Position numbers and translations under genes: made by a program
The notes under the pieces: generated by a model
The model's database searches: none
The model's input: only the letters and a program-made list of their open reading frames with translations
Told to the model about the DNA's origin: nothing
Shown: piece after piece, positions 1-5,995 of the stretch
How positions within the stretch are numbered: position 1 is the stretch's first letter
Layout of the letters: the number at the start of each line of letters is the position of its first letter
DNA from: Clostridium sp. D53t1_180928_C8
GTDB lineage: Bacteria > Bacillota > Clostridia > Clostridiales > Clostridiaceae
Length of the DNA: 64,000 nt
Direction: 5' to 3'
Assembly: GCF_015667795.1 (NCBI RefSeq)
Contig: NZ_JADPEL010000004.1
Location: 1-64,000, forward strand

Positions 1-162
1 AAAACATTTTTCTATACTTTTATTCTCATTACATATCTTTTCTGCTGCTTCTCTGTTAATCTCTACTTGTTTTAATATATAATCTCCAATCGCTTGGATA
101 TTTGCATTTCCTTTTTTATCTTGTATTTCCTTTTTTATTTTTTCTATTGCTTTATTAATCAT
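1..162 (-). CDS. PcfK-like / Cas9-inhibitor AcrIIA9-family protein, N-terminal part
   Basis: An open frame of 54 codons starts at an ATG (160-162) and runs off the left edge, so only the N-terminus is visible. The residues read MINKAIEKIKKEI, then a spacer and NIQAIGDYILKQ, then NREAAEKICNENKSIEKCF. From memory this charged helical pattern (short helix, conserved Q-x-I-G-x-x-I/L-L, then A-A/D-A-E-K-I and a K-S/T-I) matches the start of proteins called PcfK-like or Cas9 inhibitor AcrIIA9 family. The family is common on phages and conjugative elements of gut Firmicutes and Bacteroidetes, and some members block Cas9. The ATG overlaps the upstream gene's TGA in an ATGA, suggesting translational coupling. 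Anti-CRISPR activity is inference only; the C-terminal part is outside the window. Confidence 0.6.
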   Translation of the reverse strand, partial: MINKAIEKIKKEIQDKKGNANIQAIGDYILKQVEINREAAEKICNENKSIEKCF

Positions 163-386
163 TTCTCTACCTCTTCACTTTTAATCTTAAAATCTAAATA
201 ATCTTTTACTTCAGCCCAACATTGGCTGCATAAAGATGTCTTACAATCTTCTAAAGTAAAATCAAACCCTAAATCTCTTGGACAAAAATGCAATTTATTA
301 GTTTTCGTATCTTTAGCTTGCCCACCTTCAATACGAAATCTTTCTTTAAACTCTTTTGCTGTTAAAACTTCCTTAACTTTTCTCAT
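159..386 (-). CDS. small Cys-containing phage protein, unknown function
   Basis: This is a 75-residue protein that I do not recognise. It is charged, with a Lys/Glu-rich N-terminus (KEVLTAKEFKERF), and contains four cysteines: one in LHFCPRDLG, then LEDCKTSLCSQCW, a spacing that could hold a metal ion. It lies between the VRR-NUC nuclease gene and the PcfK/AcrIIA9-like gene, overlapping the latter by 4 bases (ATGA). It is therefore probably co-transcribed with the early/replication genes of the element. No function is assigned; a structural Zn site is inference from the cysteines. Confidence 0.6.
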   Translation of the reverse strand: MRKVKEVLTAKEFKERFRIEGGQAKDTKTNKLHFCPRDLGFDFTLEDCKTSLCSQCWAEVKDYLDFKIKSEEVEK

Positions 387-399
387 TTATAATCTCCCC

Positions 400-789
400 T
401 TATAAAATTTTTGTGTAATCTATAGCTTTTAAAGTGTTTTCCCATTTCATATATTGTTCAATTTCTTCCTTAGCTTCTAACCATCCATAACAAACTTCAA
501 CTCTATAACCTTGTTGTCTTAATTTTTCAATCCACTCTTTTTGTTTTAAGCTTGTCTTATTCTTTCCAACCTTAAGTTCTATATATAACCCTAAATATCC
601 ACCTCTTCCCACTGGTAAACATATATCAGGTACACCAGCCTTTACTCCTTCCTTTTTTAAACCTGCTGCAGTTCTTGCATCTCTTTTCCCTCCATTTGGA
701 ATATGATGTAACAATTTAAGTTCTGGATACTTTTGCTCTGAATATCCTGCCCATTGAAATAAAAATCTTTGCTCTTGCGCCTCTGTCAT
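400..789 (-). CDS. VRR-NUC domain nuclease
   Basis: This 129-residue protein consists almost entirely of a VRR-NUC domain, the PD-(D/E)xK nuclease fold found in many phages as a stand-alone gene. Visible motifs are HHIPNGGKRD near residues 28-37, a GVPD with the metal-binding Asp at about 55, and IELKVGKNKTS with E71-x-K73, followed by a Gln at about 83 in LKQKEWIE. Stand-alone VRR-NUC proteins are thought to cut branched or flapped DNA during phage replication or recombination. It is 15 bases from the upstream HUH replication gene and 13 from the next gene, so all are likely one operon. Confidence 0.88.
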   Translation of the reverse strand: MTEAQEQRFLFQWAGYSEQKYPELKLLHHIPNGGKRDARTAAGLKKEGVKAGVPDICLPVGRGGYLGLYIELKVGKNKTSLKQKEWIEKLRQQGYRVEVCYGWLEAKEEIEQYMKWENTLKAIDYTKIL

Positions 790-804
790 TTTCCTCTTCC
801 TCCT

Positions 805-1554
805 TTAATCCAACTTTCTCATCTTTATATAAATATAAGTACCTGCATTAATATCATTAACTTGCACTTCATGAGTTGTATAAATATATCCTGGATATAA
901 TTTCTCAAAATCTTCCCTAGTTCCATTTCTTGATAAATTCCATGTTTTTTTATAACTATATTTATAATCATTAATTTCAGCTTCAGGAATTATTAAATTT
1001 CTACTTGGAGAATATCTTTTCTTTCCTTTTGGATCTTTAGATATATAATTTGCTAATTCTTCTAATCCTAACTCATTAAATTGAAGTCTATCTGCATTTG
1101 CTCTACCTTTTCCCCATAACTCTTCAACTTTATCTCTATCCATTCCAGATAGAACAATATGATGATGTATTCTTGTTCTGGTCCTCTTATCATTTTCTTT
1201 TGCTTCATGATATTCAAGAACTGCAACATACTTTAATTCTTCTAAATTATTTTTTCTTCTATAATTTTTAATTCTTCTTAGATAGTTATTTCTATCTCTT
1301 ATTGCTCTTTCTTCACTATCTGGTAAATTCTCATTATCATATGTCAAATGAACAATCAAATCTTTCTTTGTAAAATTTGCATTCAATATCCTTCTTAATT
1401 TTTTTCTTGCATTCTTAGCATTAAGATTTTTCTGCTCTTTTCTACTCTCTTTCTTTTTTCTCTTTCTACTCTTCTTTTGTTCCTTTTTAGAAATATGAAA
1501 TAACTCAACTTCTAAATATTCACCACACTTATATTTCTTCTCCCTTATAGCCAT
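805..1554 (-). CDS. HUH-type rolling-circle replication protein (ORF2/G2P-like Rep)
   Basis: The protein has a Lys/Arg-rich N-terminal 60 residues and then an HUH endonuclease core. Motif 1 is LIVHLTYDNENL near residue 75 of the longest frame. The HUH box is RIHHHIVLSG near 131-140. The catalytic motif is ANYISKDP with Tyr at about 173 and Lys at about 176. Such proteins nick one strand at a replication origin and stay covalently attached through the tyrosine. The ATG at 1554 is used; a GTG three codons upstream (1563) is in frame, and neither has a strong Shine-Dalgarno sequence. A strong hairpin 140 bases upstream is a candidate origin. Family membership is clear from the motifs; the exact subfamily is from memory. 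Confidence 0.82.
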   Translation of the reverse strand: MAIREKKYKCGEYLEVELFHISKKEQKKSRKRKKKESRKEQKNLNAKNARKKLRRILNANFTKKDLIVHLTYDNENLPDSEERAIRDRNNYLRRIKNYRRKNNLEELKYVAVLEYHEAKENDKRTRTRIHHHIVLSGMDRDKVEELWGKGRANADRLQFNELGLEELANYISKDPKGKKRYSPSRNLIIPEAEINDYKYSYKKTWNLSRNGTREDFEKLYPGYIYTTHEVQVNDINAGTYIYIKMRKLD

Positions 1555-1696
1555 ACCTATCACTCTATTCTTTTAAATTCTTAATATGGTTGTTAAGTTA
1601 ATACCTATTACAAGGGACTTAAAAACTTATATATTTGACTTAAAATTTCCAATATTATATAATTAAATAAAGATATTTTTTATTTAAGCTTTAAGT

Positions 1697-1740
1697 AAAA
1701 CACATTACTTACCGGTCGGATGGTTTGAGTAATGTGTTTT
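1697..1740. other. 13-bp perfect hairpin upstream of rep (candidate origin or terminator)
   Basis: Arms AAAACACATTACT (1697-1709) and AGTAATGTGTTTT (1728-1740) pair perfectly. The 18-base loop region contains ACCGGTCGGATGG and is about 56 percent GC, which stands out in this AT-rich DNA. The A/T flanks could make it a bidirectional terminator. A GC-rich loop just upstream of an HUH rep gene also fits a double-strand origin. Confidence 0.6.
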
Positions 1741-1768
1741 TCCTTTGTAATAATATTTGCTTGTCCAA

Positions 1769-1903
1769 TTATCTTTTATCATTTTCTTCTCCAACTATTG
1801 TTTTTGCTTTTTCTATAGCTGCATTCCAACTTATATTTTCCTCTTCAATAATCCTAGTTGCTATTCTTGCTACTTCATGTAGCCTTCTCATTTCCTTTCC
1901 CAA
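1769..1903 (-). CDS. small phage protein, 44 residues, unknown function
   Basis: A TTG start (1901-1903) has a strong GGAGGGG Shine-Dalgarno sequence six bases upstream. The product begins MGKEMRRLHEVARIA and continues as a charged amphipathic helix (RIIEEENISWNAAIEKAK), ending in ENDKR. An ATG four codons in (1889-1891) overlaps the TGA of the preceding small gene as ATGA, so either start is possible. The two tiny genes are clearly arranged as a coupled pair. I do not recognise the family. Confidence 0.55.
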   Translation of the reverse strand: MGKEMRRLHEVARIATRIIEEENISWNAAIEKAKTIVGEENDKR

Positions 1904-2043
1904 ACTCTTCCCCTCCAGATTTTGTCAGTAATAACTATAGCTTGTACAACTATTTCTGCTATAATAACTAATGTCCATCCTGATATAACAAATAATATAG
2001 GTAATACAAAAAATACTATCCCTGGCCAATTTAAGCCTGACAT
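1888..2043 (-). CDS. small membrane protein, 51 residues, unknown function
   Basis: An ATG start is preceded by GGGGGATG eight bases upstream. The product opens with SGLNWPG and then has a hydrophobic stretch (residues about 8-38, IVFFVLPILFVISG and TLVIIAEIVVQAIVI) that can form one long or two short membrane helices. It ends in a basic tail, DKIWRGRVWERK. The coding frame ends inside the next small gene. A small one-span protein with a basic tail could be holin-like, but it sits in the replication/early region, so I leave the function open. Confidence 0.55.
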   Translation of the reverse strand: MSGLNWPGIVFFVLPILFVISGWTLVIIAEIVVQAIVITDKIWRGRVWERK

Positions 2044-2129
2044 TTAATTCATCCCCCTTTTAACTTAATATTTAATATGTTAAGTAATTCTTAACCTAGA
2101 TTTTATTTCTTATTTAATAAAATTATTTA

Positions 2130-2333
2130 TTACATAATCAACTCTTTAACATTTTCTAAATCACTATAATCTTTCCCATTAGCTTCTCTAATAAATCTTT
2201 CTAATTCAAAAGATGCTATCTTAAGATCTCCAAGTTTAAGTGCTTGCATATGTCCCATTTTTATAAGCTGATAAACTTTTTGTTTTGTTGTCTTAAGTTT
2301 TTTAGAAACTTCCATAACCGTAAATAATTCCAT
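2130..2333 (-). CDS. excisionase-family helix-turn-helix DNA-binding protein
   Basis: This is a 67-residue protein with a winged/MerR-like helix-turn-helix of the HTH_17 (excisionase) type. LFTVMEVSKKLKTTKQKVYQLIKMGHM places the recognition helix at about residues 14-28, followed by the wing LKLGDLKIASFELERFI. Such proteins act as excisionases (architectural factors for integrase-directed excision) or as small regulators. It follows the two Cro/CI-type genes on the same strand, as expected for the leftward early transcript of the element. The specific excision role is inference. Confidence 0.78.
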   Translation of the reverse strand: MELFTVMEVSKKLKTTKQKVYQLIKMGHMQALKLGDLKIASFELERFIREANGKDYSDLENVKELIM

Positions 2334-2352
2334 GTTTCCCCCTTATAATAAA

Positions 2353-2559
2353 TCAATCCCAATATTGTTTAGGTATTAAATCATTTGGTGATATACTAAA
2401 TCCCTTGCATAATTTACATATCTGAATTAAAGTTGGATTTGAATTCTTACCAGATTCTATATCCCTGTATGTTGTTCTTGGTAACCTACATAAAGTAGCC
2501 GCTTTAACTTGACTTAATCCTTGTAAATTTCTACATATTAGTACACTTCTAGATAACAT
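2353..2559 (-). CDS. XRE-family (Cro/C1-type) transcriptional regulator
   Basis: This 68-residue protein is essentially one HTH_3 domain. LICRNLQGLSQVKAATLCRLPRTTYRDIESGKNSNP holds helices 1-4 (the recognition helix around RTTYRDIE), and a short C-terminal part reads FSISPNDLIPKQYW. It lies in the leftward early operon between the Cro-like gene and the excisionase-like gene. It may be a second-tier regulator of the element's early genes. Target sites are unknown. Confidence 0.8.
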   Translation of the reverse strand: MLSRSVLICRNLQGLSQVKAATLCRLPRTTYRDIESGKNSNPTLIQICKLCKGFSISPNDLIPKQYWD

Positions 2560-2601
2560 TTACTTTCATCTCCTAGTTTTATAAATAACTTTTTGTTAAA
2601 A

Positions 2602-2826
2602 CTAACTTTGTAAAGTTCTTAAAAGTAAATCAGTAAACCTTTTTTCATCTAAAATTTTTTCTATTGATACATTGTATAAAATTGATATTTTTTTTAGTTC
2701 TTCAACATTAAACTTTGACTTCCCATTTTCCTTTTTATTATACGTATAAACCGAACATCCTATATATTTAGCCACCTTCTCCTGTGTATCTCCAGCTATA
2801 ATACGTAATACCTTTATTGCTATCAT
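2602..2826 (-). CDS. Cro-like XRE-family regulator
   Basis: This is a 74-residue helix-turn-helix protein (GDTQEKVAKYIGCSVYTYNKKENGK forms the HTH). It is the first gene leftward of the divergent control region. A GGAGGTGG Shine-Dalgarno sequence precedes the ATG. Its position opposite the larger repressor gene, with paired operators between them, is the usual layout of a lysogeny switch in which this protein plays the Cro-like part. The assignment as Cro rather than another regulator rests on position. Confidence 0.8.
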   Translation of the reverse strand: MIAIKVLRIIAGDTQEKVAKYIGCSVYTYNKKENGKSKFNVEELKKISILYNVSIEKILDEKRFTDLLLRTLQS

Positions 2827-2856
2827 ATATCCACCTCCTGACTTTACCTAAGTCAT

Positions 2857-2875
2857 AAGACGTTGTTAACGTCTT
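2857..2875. promoter_or_regulatory. switch operator 1
   Basis: A perfect inverted repeat, AAGACGTT-GTT-AACGTCTT, lies just downstream of the predicted start point of the leftward early promoter. It shares its core with operator 2. It is the probable binding site of the CI-like and/or Cro-like proteins. Confidence 0.7.
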
Positions 2876-2885
2876 TATATTTATA

Positions 2886-2914
2886 AGAATACTCTTTCTT
2901 TTTGACGTTGTCAA
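2886..2914 (-). promoter_or_regulatory. leftward early promoter (cro operon)
   Basis: On the minus strand TTGACA (2909-2914) is separated by 17 bases from TATTCT (2886-2891). The -35 box lies inside operator 2 and the start point is next to operator 1, so repressor bound at either site would block it. Confidence 0.7.
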
Positions 2915-2918
2915 CAAC
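2904..2918. promoter_or_regulatory. switch operator 2
   Basis: GACGTTGTCAACAAC matches the 15-base core of operator 1 (GACGTTGTTAACGTC) at 12 of 15 positions and includes the near-palindrome GTTG-T-CAAC. It overlaps the -35 box of the leftward promoter. Confidence 0.65.
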
Positions 2919-2962
2919 TTTTTGTTTTAATAATTTCTTTTTTGTGGATTATACCGTATTTT

Positions 2963-2992
2963 TTGATTATCTGTTCAAATTTCTTATATAAT
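2963..2992 (+). promoter_or_regulatory. rightward promoter of the repressor gene
   Basis: TTGATT (2963-2968) is followed after 18 bases by TATAAT (2987-2992). The start point would fall at about 2998-3000, so an ATG at 3001 would be nearly leaderless. This supports the TTG start downstream of the GGAGGTGG at 3003-3010. Confidence 0.6.
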
Positions 2993-3018
2993 TTAATTAG
3001 ATGGAGGTGGATATATTG

Positions 3019-3354
3019 TTGAATGAAAGATTAAAAGAATTAAGAGAAGATGCTGGATTATCACAAAAAGAACTAGCTGACAAACTTAATGTTGCAAGAA
3101 CAACAATTGCCAGTTATGAAACTGGAAAATCTTCTTTATCAATTGAAATTCTAATTAGATATGCTGATTTTTTTAATACAACCTGCGATTATTTAGTTGG
3201 TAGAACAAATTGTAAAGATTATAAAATAACATCAAGTAATGAAATAGAATTTATACATAATAAAAATGTTGCTATCGATAATAATAATAACGAAGCTATC
3301 TCATTATTAAAAAAAGCTTTAGATAAATTAATAGACGAACAGTCCAAAGAATAG
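3019..3354 (+). CDS. CI-like XRE-family repressor
   Basis: The N-terminal HTH_3 domain (NERLKELREDAGLSQKELADKL, then ARTTIASYETGKSS) is followed by about 50 residues without a peptidase motif, so this is not a LexA-type self-cleaving repressor. The frame is open from an ATG at 3001. However, GGAGGTGG lies at 3003-3010, and the TTG codons at 3016 and 3019 are correctly spaced from it, giving MNERLKELRED, the usual start for the family. It is transcribed away from the Cro-like gene across two matching operators and ends in its own terminator. The likely role is maintaining the integrated state. Confidence 0.85.
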   Translation: MNERLKELREDAGLSQKELADKLNVARTTIASYETGKSSLSIEILIRYADFFNTTCDYLVGRTNCKDYKITSSNEIEFIHNKNVAIDNNNNEAISLLKKALDKLIDEQSKE

Positions 3355-3378
3355 ATTAAATCTATTCTTTTTTTATTT
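3346..3378 (+). terminator. terminator of the repressor gene
   Basis: AAAGAATAGAT / ATCTATTCTTT is an 11-bp perfect stem with a TAA loop followed by a T-run. It overlaps the stop codon. Confidence 0.85.
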
Positions 3379-3544
3379 GTTTAGATATGGCTATATTTAG
3401 CCAATTACTTTTTTAGCCAATTTATTGTAAAATATTTTTAAATATTGTTTTTAATTACATAATGTTGATTAAATTTAATATAGGTTGTATAATGAACATA
3501 TGTTCTTATTTAAATACGGGGTTTTATTGAAGGAAGGGATTACA

Positions 3545-3703
3545 TTGGAAAAATTTTTACTAGATATTAAAGAAATACGATACAAAAACAAAACTTTTAT
3601 TGTTGATGATGAATTAATAAAAAAAATTTTGTTAATAATAGATTCTGAAAACACTAAGCAATCATTACCAGGAAAGGAGACTTTAATTTGCAAGGAAGTA
3701 TAA
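3545..3703 (+). CDS. small protein upstream of and overlapping the integrase gene
   Basis: A TTG start is preceded by GGAAGGGA (GAAGGAAGGGATTACA-TTG). The 52-residue product begins EKFLLDIKEIRYKNKTF and ends PGKETLICKEV. It overlaps the first 16 bases of the integrase gene, whose Shine-Dalgarno sequence lies inside it, so translation of the two is probably coupled. A longer in-frame ATG (3485) lacks a ribosome site. I do not recognise the family. A small recombination helper is possible from position only. Confidence 0.5.
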   Translation: MEKFLLDIKEIRYKNKTFIVDDELIKKILLIIDSENTKQSLPGKETLICKEV

Positions 3704-4854
3704 GAAAAAAAGGGAGTTCTTATTACATTCGGTATTATGATAAAAATGGCAAACAAATTGAAAGAGTTGGAGGTAAAACCAAGAAAGAAGCTCAATTAAA
3801 ATTAAATGAAATATTATATACTCTTGAAAATGGCGGACCTATAAACTCAAATATGTTATTATCCGCATATCTTGAAATGTGGCTTGAAGATTATATAAAA
3901 GATGAAAAAACTCATAATACTTATGATAAATATAAAAATTCTATAAATAAATATATAAACCCATATTTAGGAGATATACAATTAAATGATTTAAAAGTTA
4001 TTCATATTGAAAAATTTATAAAAAAAATAAAAACAACTAAAATCAATTACGGCAATAAGCAAAAAACTATAAGTCCTACTACAGTTCAAACTTATTATGG
4101 AATTCTTAGAACTGCATTAAATAAAGCCGTTAAATTACAAATGTTAAACGATAACCCTTGTAAATTTATAGATACTCCTAAACGGAGTAAATTCAAGGCA
4201 AATATTTTAACACCTGAAGAAATAAAATTAGTCAAACAACATTTAAACATAAGTAAATATAATGATTATATATTTAATTTAGCTCTTGATCTTACCTTAG
4301 AACTAGGTTTACGTAGAGGAGAAATGTGTGGATTAACATGGGATAATATTAATTTTGAAAATAAAACTATAACACTAGAAAAGGCATTAATCAGAATTGA
4401 AAATGAATATGTCATTTCAGATTTAAAAACAGATTCGTCTTATGATACTCTTCCTATTTCTAATTCACTATGCGAAAAACTAAAAGCTCATAAAAACATT
4501 CAAAAGTTAAATAAATTAAAATATGGATTTACATATACAAATACTAATATATTTAATAATATTAATTATGAATTGATTTTCACCTGGGAAAATGGCGAAT
4601 ACATAGCACCTTCACGTTTTTTACAAAGATTAAAAAGATTGATGAAACAATGTGAAATTGAAAAAAATATAAGATGGCATGATTTAAGGCATACAAATGC
4701 AACACTTCTACTAGAAGGTGGAGTAAGTATAAAAACAGTTCAAGAAAGATTAAGACATTCACTTATTCAAACTACAATGGATACTTATGCTCACGTGACT
4801 GATAAAATGAATAGAGAAGCAACTGATAAAATTACTAATATTTTAAACTTATAG
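3688..4854 (+). CDS. int: tyrosine site-specific integrase
   Basis: This 388-residue protein has the full phage integrase layout. It has an N-terminal arm-binding domain (GSIRKKGSSYYIRYYDKNGK, about 3-45), a SAM-like core-binding domain (about 57-155) and a C-terminal catalytic domain (about 175-385). The active-site set is visible: Arg209 in LGLRRGE, Lys247 in DLKTDSS, H331-x-x-R334 in WHDLRHT, His357 in RLRHS and the nucleophile Tyr367 in DTYAHVT. Translation starts at TTG after GGAAAGGAGA. The gene points toward the element's right end, and the att site lies about 170 bases beyond its terminator, the usual position. No damage is visible, so the element may still be mobile. Confidence 0.95.
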   Translation: MQGSIRKKGSSYYIRYYDKNGKQIERVGGKTKKEAQLKLNEILYTLENGGPINSNMLLSAYLEMWLEDYIKDEKTHNTYDKYKNSINKYINPYLGDIQLNDLKVIHIEKFIKKIKTTKINYGNKQKTISPTTVQTYYGILRTALNKAVKLQMLNDNPCKFIDTPKRSKFKANILTPEEIKLVKQHLNISKYNDYIFNLALDLTLELGLRRGEMCGLTWDNINFENKTITLEKALIRIENEYVISDLKTDSSYDTLPISNSLCEKLKAHKNIQKLNKLKYGFTYTNTNIFNNINYELIFTWENGEYIAPSRFLQRLKRLMKQCEIEKNIRWHDLRHTNATLLLEGGVSIKTVQERLRHSLIQTTMDTYAHVTDKMNREATDKITNILNL

Positions 4855-4866
4855 TTCTCAAATATT

Positions 4867-4898
4867 AAAGCCCCATTTAAAATGAGGCTTTATTTTTT
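4867..4898 (+). terminator. integrase terminator
   Basis: Stem AAAGCC-c-CAT / ATG-a-GGCTTT, with one mismatch, is followed by ATTTTTT. Confidence 0.8.
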
Positions 4899-5027
4899 CC
4901 CTTGTTTTTCCCTTATCTATAAAAAACATAAAAAAACAATTTAAAACTATTTAATTAAAATACTTTGATTTTACTAAGTTTTAATAACATAAAAATACAT
5001 CAAAACACAATTTGGACAAACTAAAAT
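4899..5027. other. AT-rich presumed attP arm, no gene
   Basis: This stretch between the integrase terminator and the rnpB-like fragment has no usable open frame. Short A-rich repeats (AACATAAAA-type, near 4926 and 4986) could be integrase arm sites, but I cannot demonstrate this. Confidence 0.4.
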
Positions 5028-5062
5028 TGAATACAGAACTCCGCTTACGGATCATCTCGCAT
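5028..5062 (+). ncRNA. rnpB: 3' fragment of rnpB (RNase P RNA) at the right attachment site
   Basis: The sequence TGAATACAGAACTCCGCTTA followed by CGGATCATCTCGCA resembles the conserved 3' end of bacterial RNase P RNA. The 3' strand of helix P4 reads ACAGAA, three variable bases, then CGCTTA or GGCTTA, and the final bases pair with the 5' end in P1. Only about 35 bases are present, followed by a strong terminator, and the sequence before them is element DNA. This is what is expected when an element integrates into the 3' end of an RNA gene: the displaced end is left at attR and the full gene is rebuilt at the other end. The identification is from memory of the motif, not alignment. Confidence 0.65.
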
Positions 5063-5066
5063 TATG

Positions 5067-5102
5067 AAAAACACTAGGTTAACGCCTAGTGTTTTTCTTT
5101 TT
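5067..5102 (+). terminator. terminator of the (displaced) rnpB end
   Basis: A 12-bp perfect stem, AAAAACACTAGG / CCTAGTGTTTTT, has a TTAACG loop and is followed by CTTTTTT. No protein gene precedes it on this strand after the integrase terminator, which supports an RNA gene end here. Confidence 0.85.
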
Positions 5103-5182
5103 TATATAATATTTTCAAATTTAGTTTTTTATAAAGTGTTTAATCTTTAAATCATATTTTCTTATAAGCTATATTTACATTT

Positions 5183-5851
5183 CTATTTAATTATATATTT
5201 TTCTAACACTTCTTTTTTCGAGTCATACCAATTATGATATATTAATTCTATTTCCGAAACCTTTAATGTTCCAAAATCATAGTTTTCATATTCTTTAAGT
5301 ATTTCTATTAAACCCTTACGCTCTTGAATTTTGTTCTTAAATCTAGCAATAGTGATATGAGATGAAATAGTAGGATATCTTTCATCTAAATTCATATTAT
5401 TATCTAAAATAGACTGTCTTAATCGTTGCCTTAATAATTCCATTTCTACTTCATAAAATCCTTTAACCATAATTGCTCCATCACTTGCTATTACGCCCTT
5501 TAGTTTTATTTCAAATTGTTTTAAATCCTTTACCGCATTAATAGTAATCTTTTTGCAGTTCTCAACTTGTTCTGTTGTATAAATAAACCCTTGTCTAGCA
5601 GTAATAATATCAAGAAGCGTAATATGATAATCATTTTCTGGATAATAATACTGATTATTTTCTACTTCTCTTATTTTTCTTTCTATATTCATTATTTCCT
5701 TCTTTAAATTTTCAGATGGTCTTATCGCTAATGTTATCCCCATTCTAGTGTCAGTTTTATCTTCTATTAACGAATCAACATATTCTTTATTATTTTCAAT
5801 TGCAGTTATGCCTTTATTCATAATGCTTTCATATAAATTTTCTAACTTCAT
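5183..5851 (-). CDS. 2H phosphoesterase / 2'-5' RNA ligase-like protein
   Basis: This 222-residue protein has the two signature H-x-T motifs of the 2H phosphoesterase superfamily: YHITL at His76 and SHITIARF at His165, about 90 residues apart and in the two-lobed arrangement of the family. Members hydrolyse or form 2'-5' or cyclic phosphate bonds in RNA or nucleotides, but the substrate here cannot be told. The N-terminal 35 residues are a helical extension. It is the first chromosomal gene beyond the attachment site and stands alone. Confidence 0.85.
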   Translation of the reverse strand: MKLENLYESIMNKGITAIENNKEYVDSLIEDKTDTRMGITLAIRPSENLKKEIMNIERKIREVENNQYYYPENDYHITLLDIITARQGFIYTTEQVENCKKITINAVKDLKQFEIKLKGVIASDGAIMVKGFYEVEMELLRQRLRQSILDNNMNLDERYPTISSHITIARFKNKIQERKGLIEILKEYENYDFGTLKVSEIELIYHNWYDSKKEVLEKYIIK

Positions 5852-5945
5852 AAATAATCCTTTCTTTCAATGTAGTAAATATATATGTAATATTTAATAA
5901 CTACATCACTTTCCTTTTATACAACCTATTTTCTAAGTTTTTATA

Positions 5946-5983
5946 ATAAAAATAAAACACTAAATAATAATTTAGTGTTTTAT
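5946..5983 (-). terminator. terminator of the trmK-nif3 operon
   Basis: A 14-bp perfect stem, ATAAAACACTAAAT / ATTTAGTGTTTTAT, has an AATA loop and a T-run on the minus strand. Confidence 0.85.
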
Positions 5984-5995
5984 ACCAATTAATTT

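Noticed and set aside
1725-1931. 68-codon plus-strand frame over the two micro-genes
   Set aside because: It has no ribosome site; the minus-strand micro-genes have strong ones and overlap each other in a coupled manner.
3475-3795. 106-codon open frame on the minus strand opposite the small gene and integrase start
   Set aside because: It lies antisense to well-supported genes, has no ribosome site and its product is a low-complexity hydrophobic/Ser/Phe-rich sequence.
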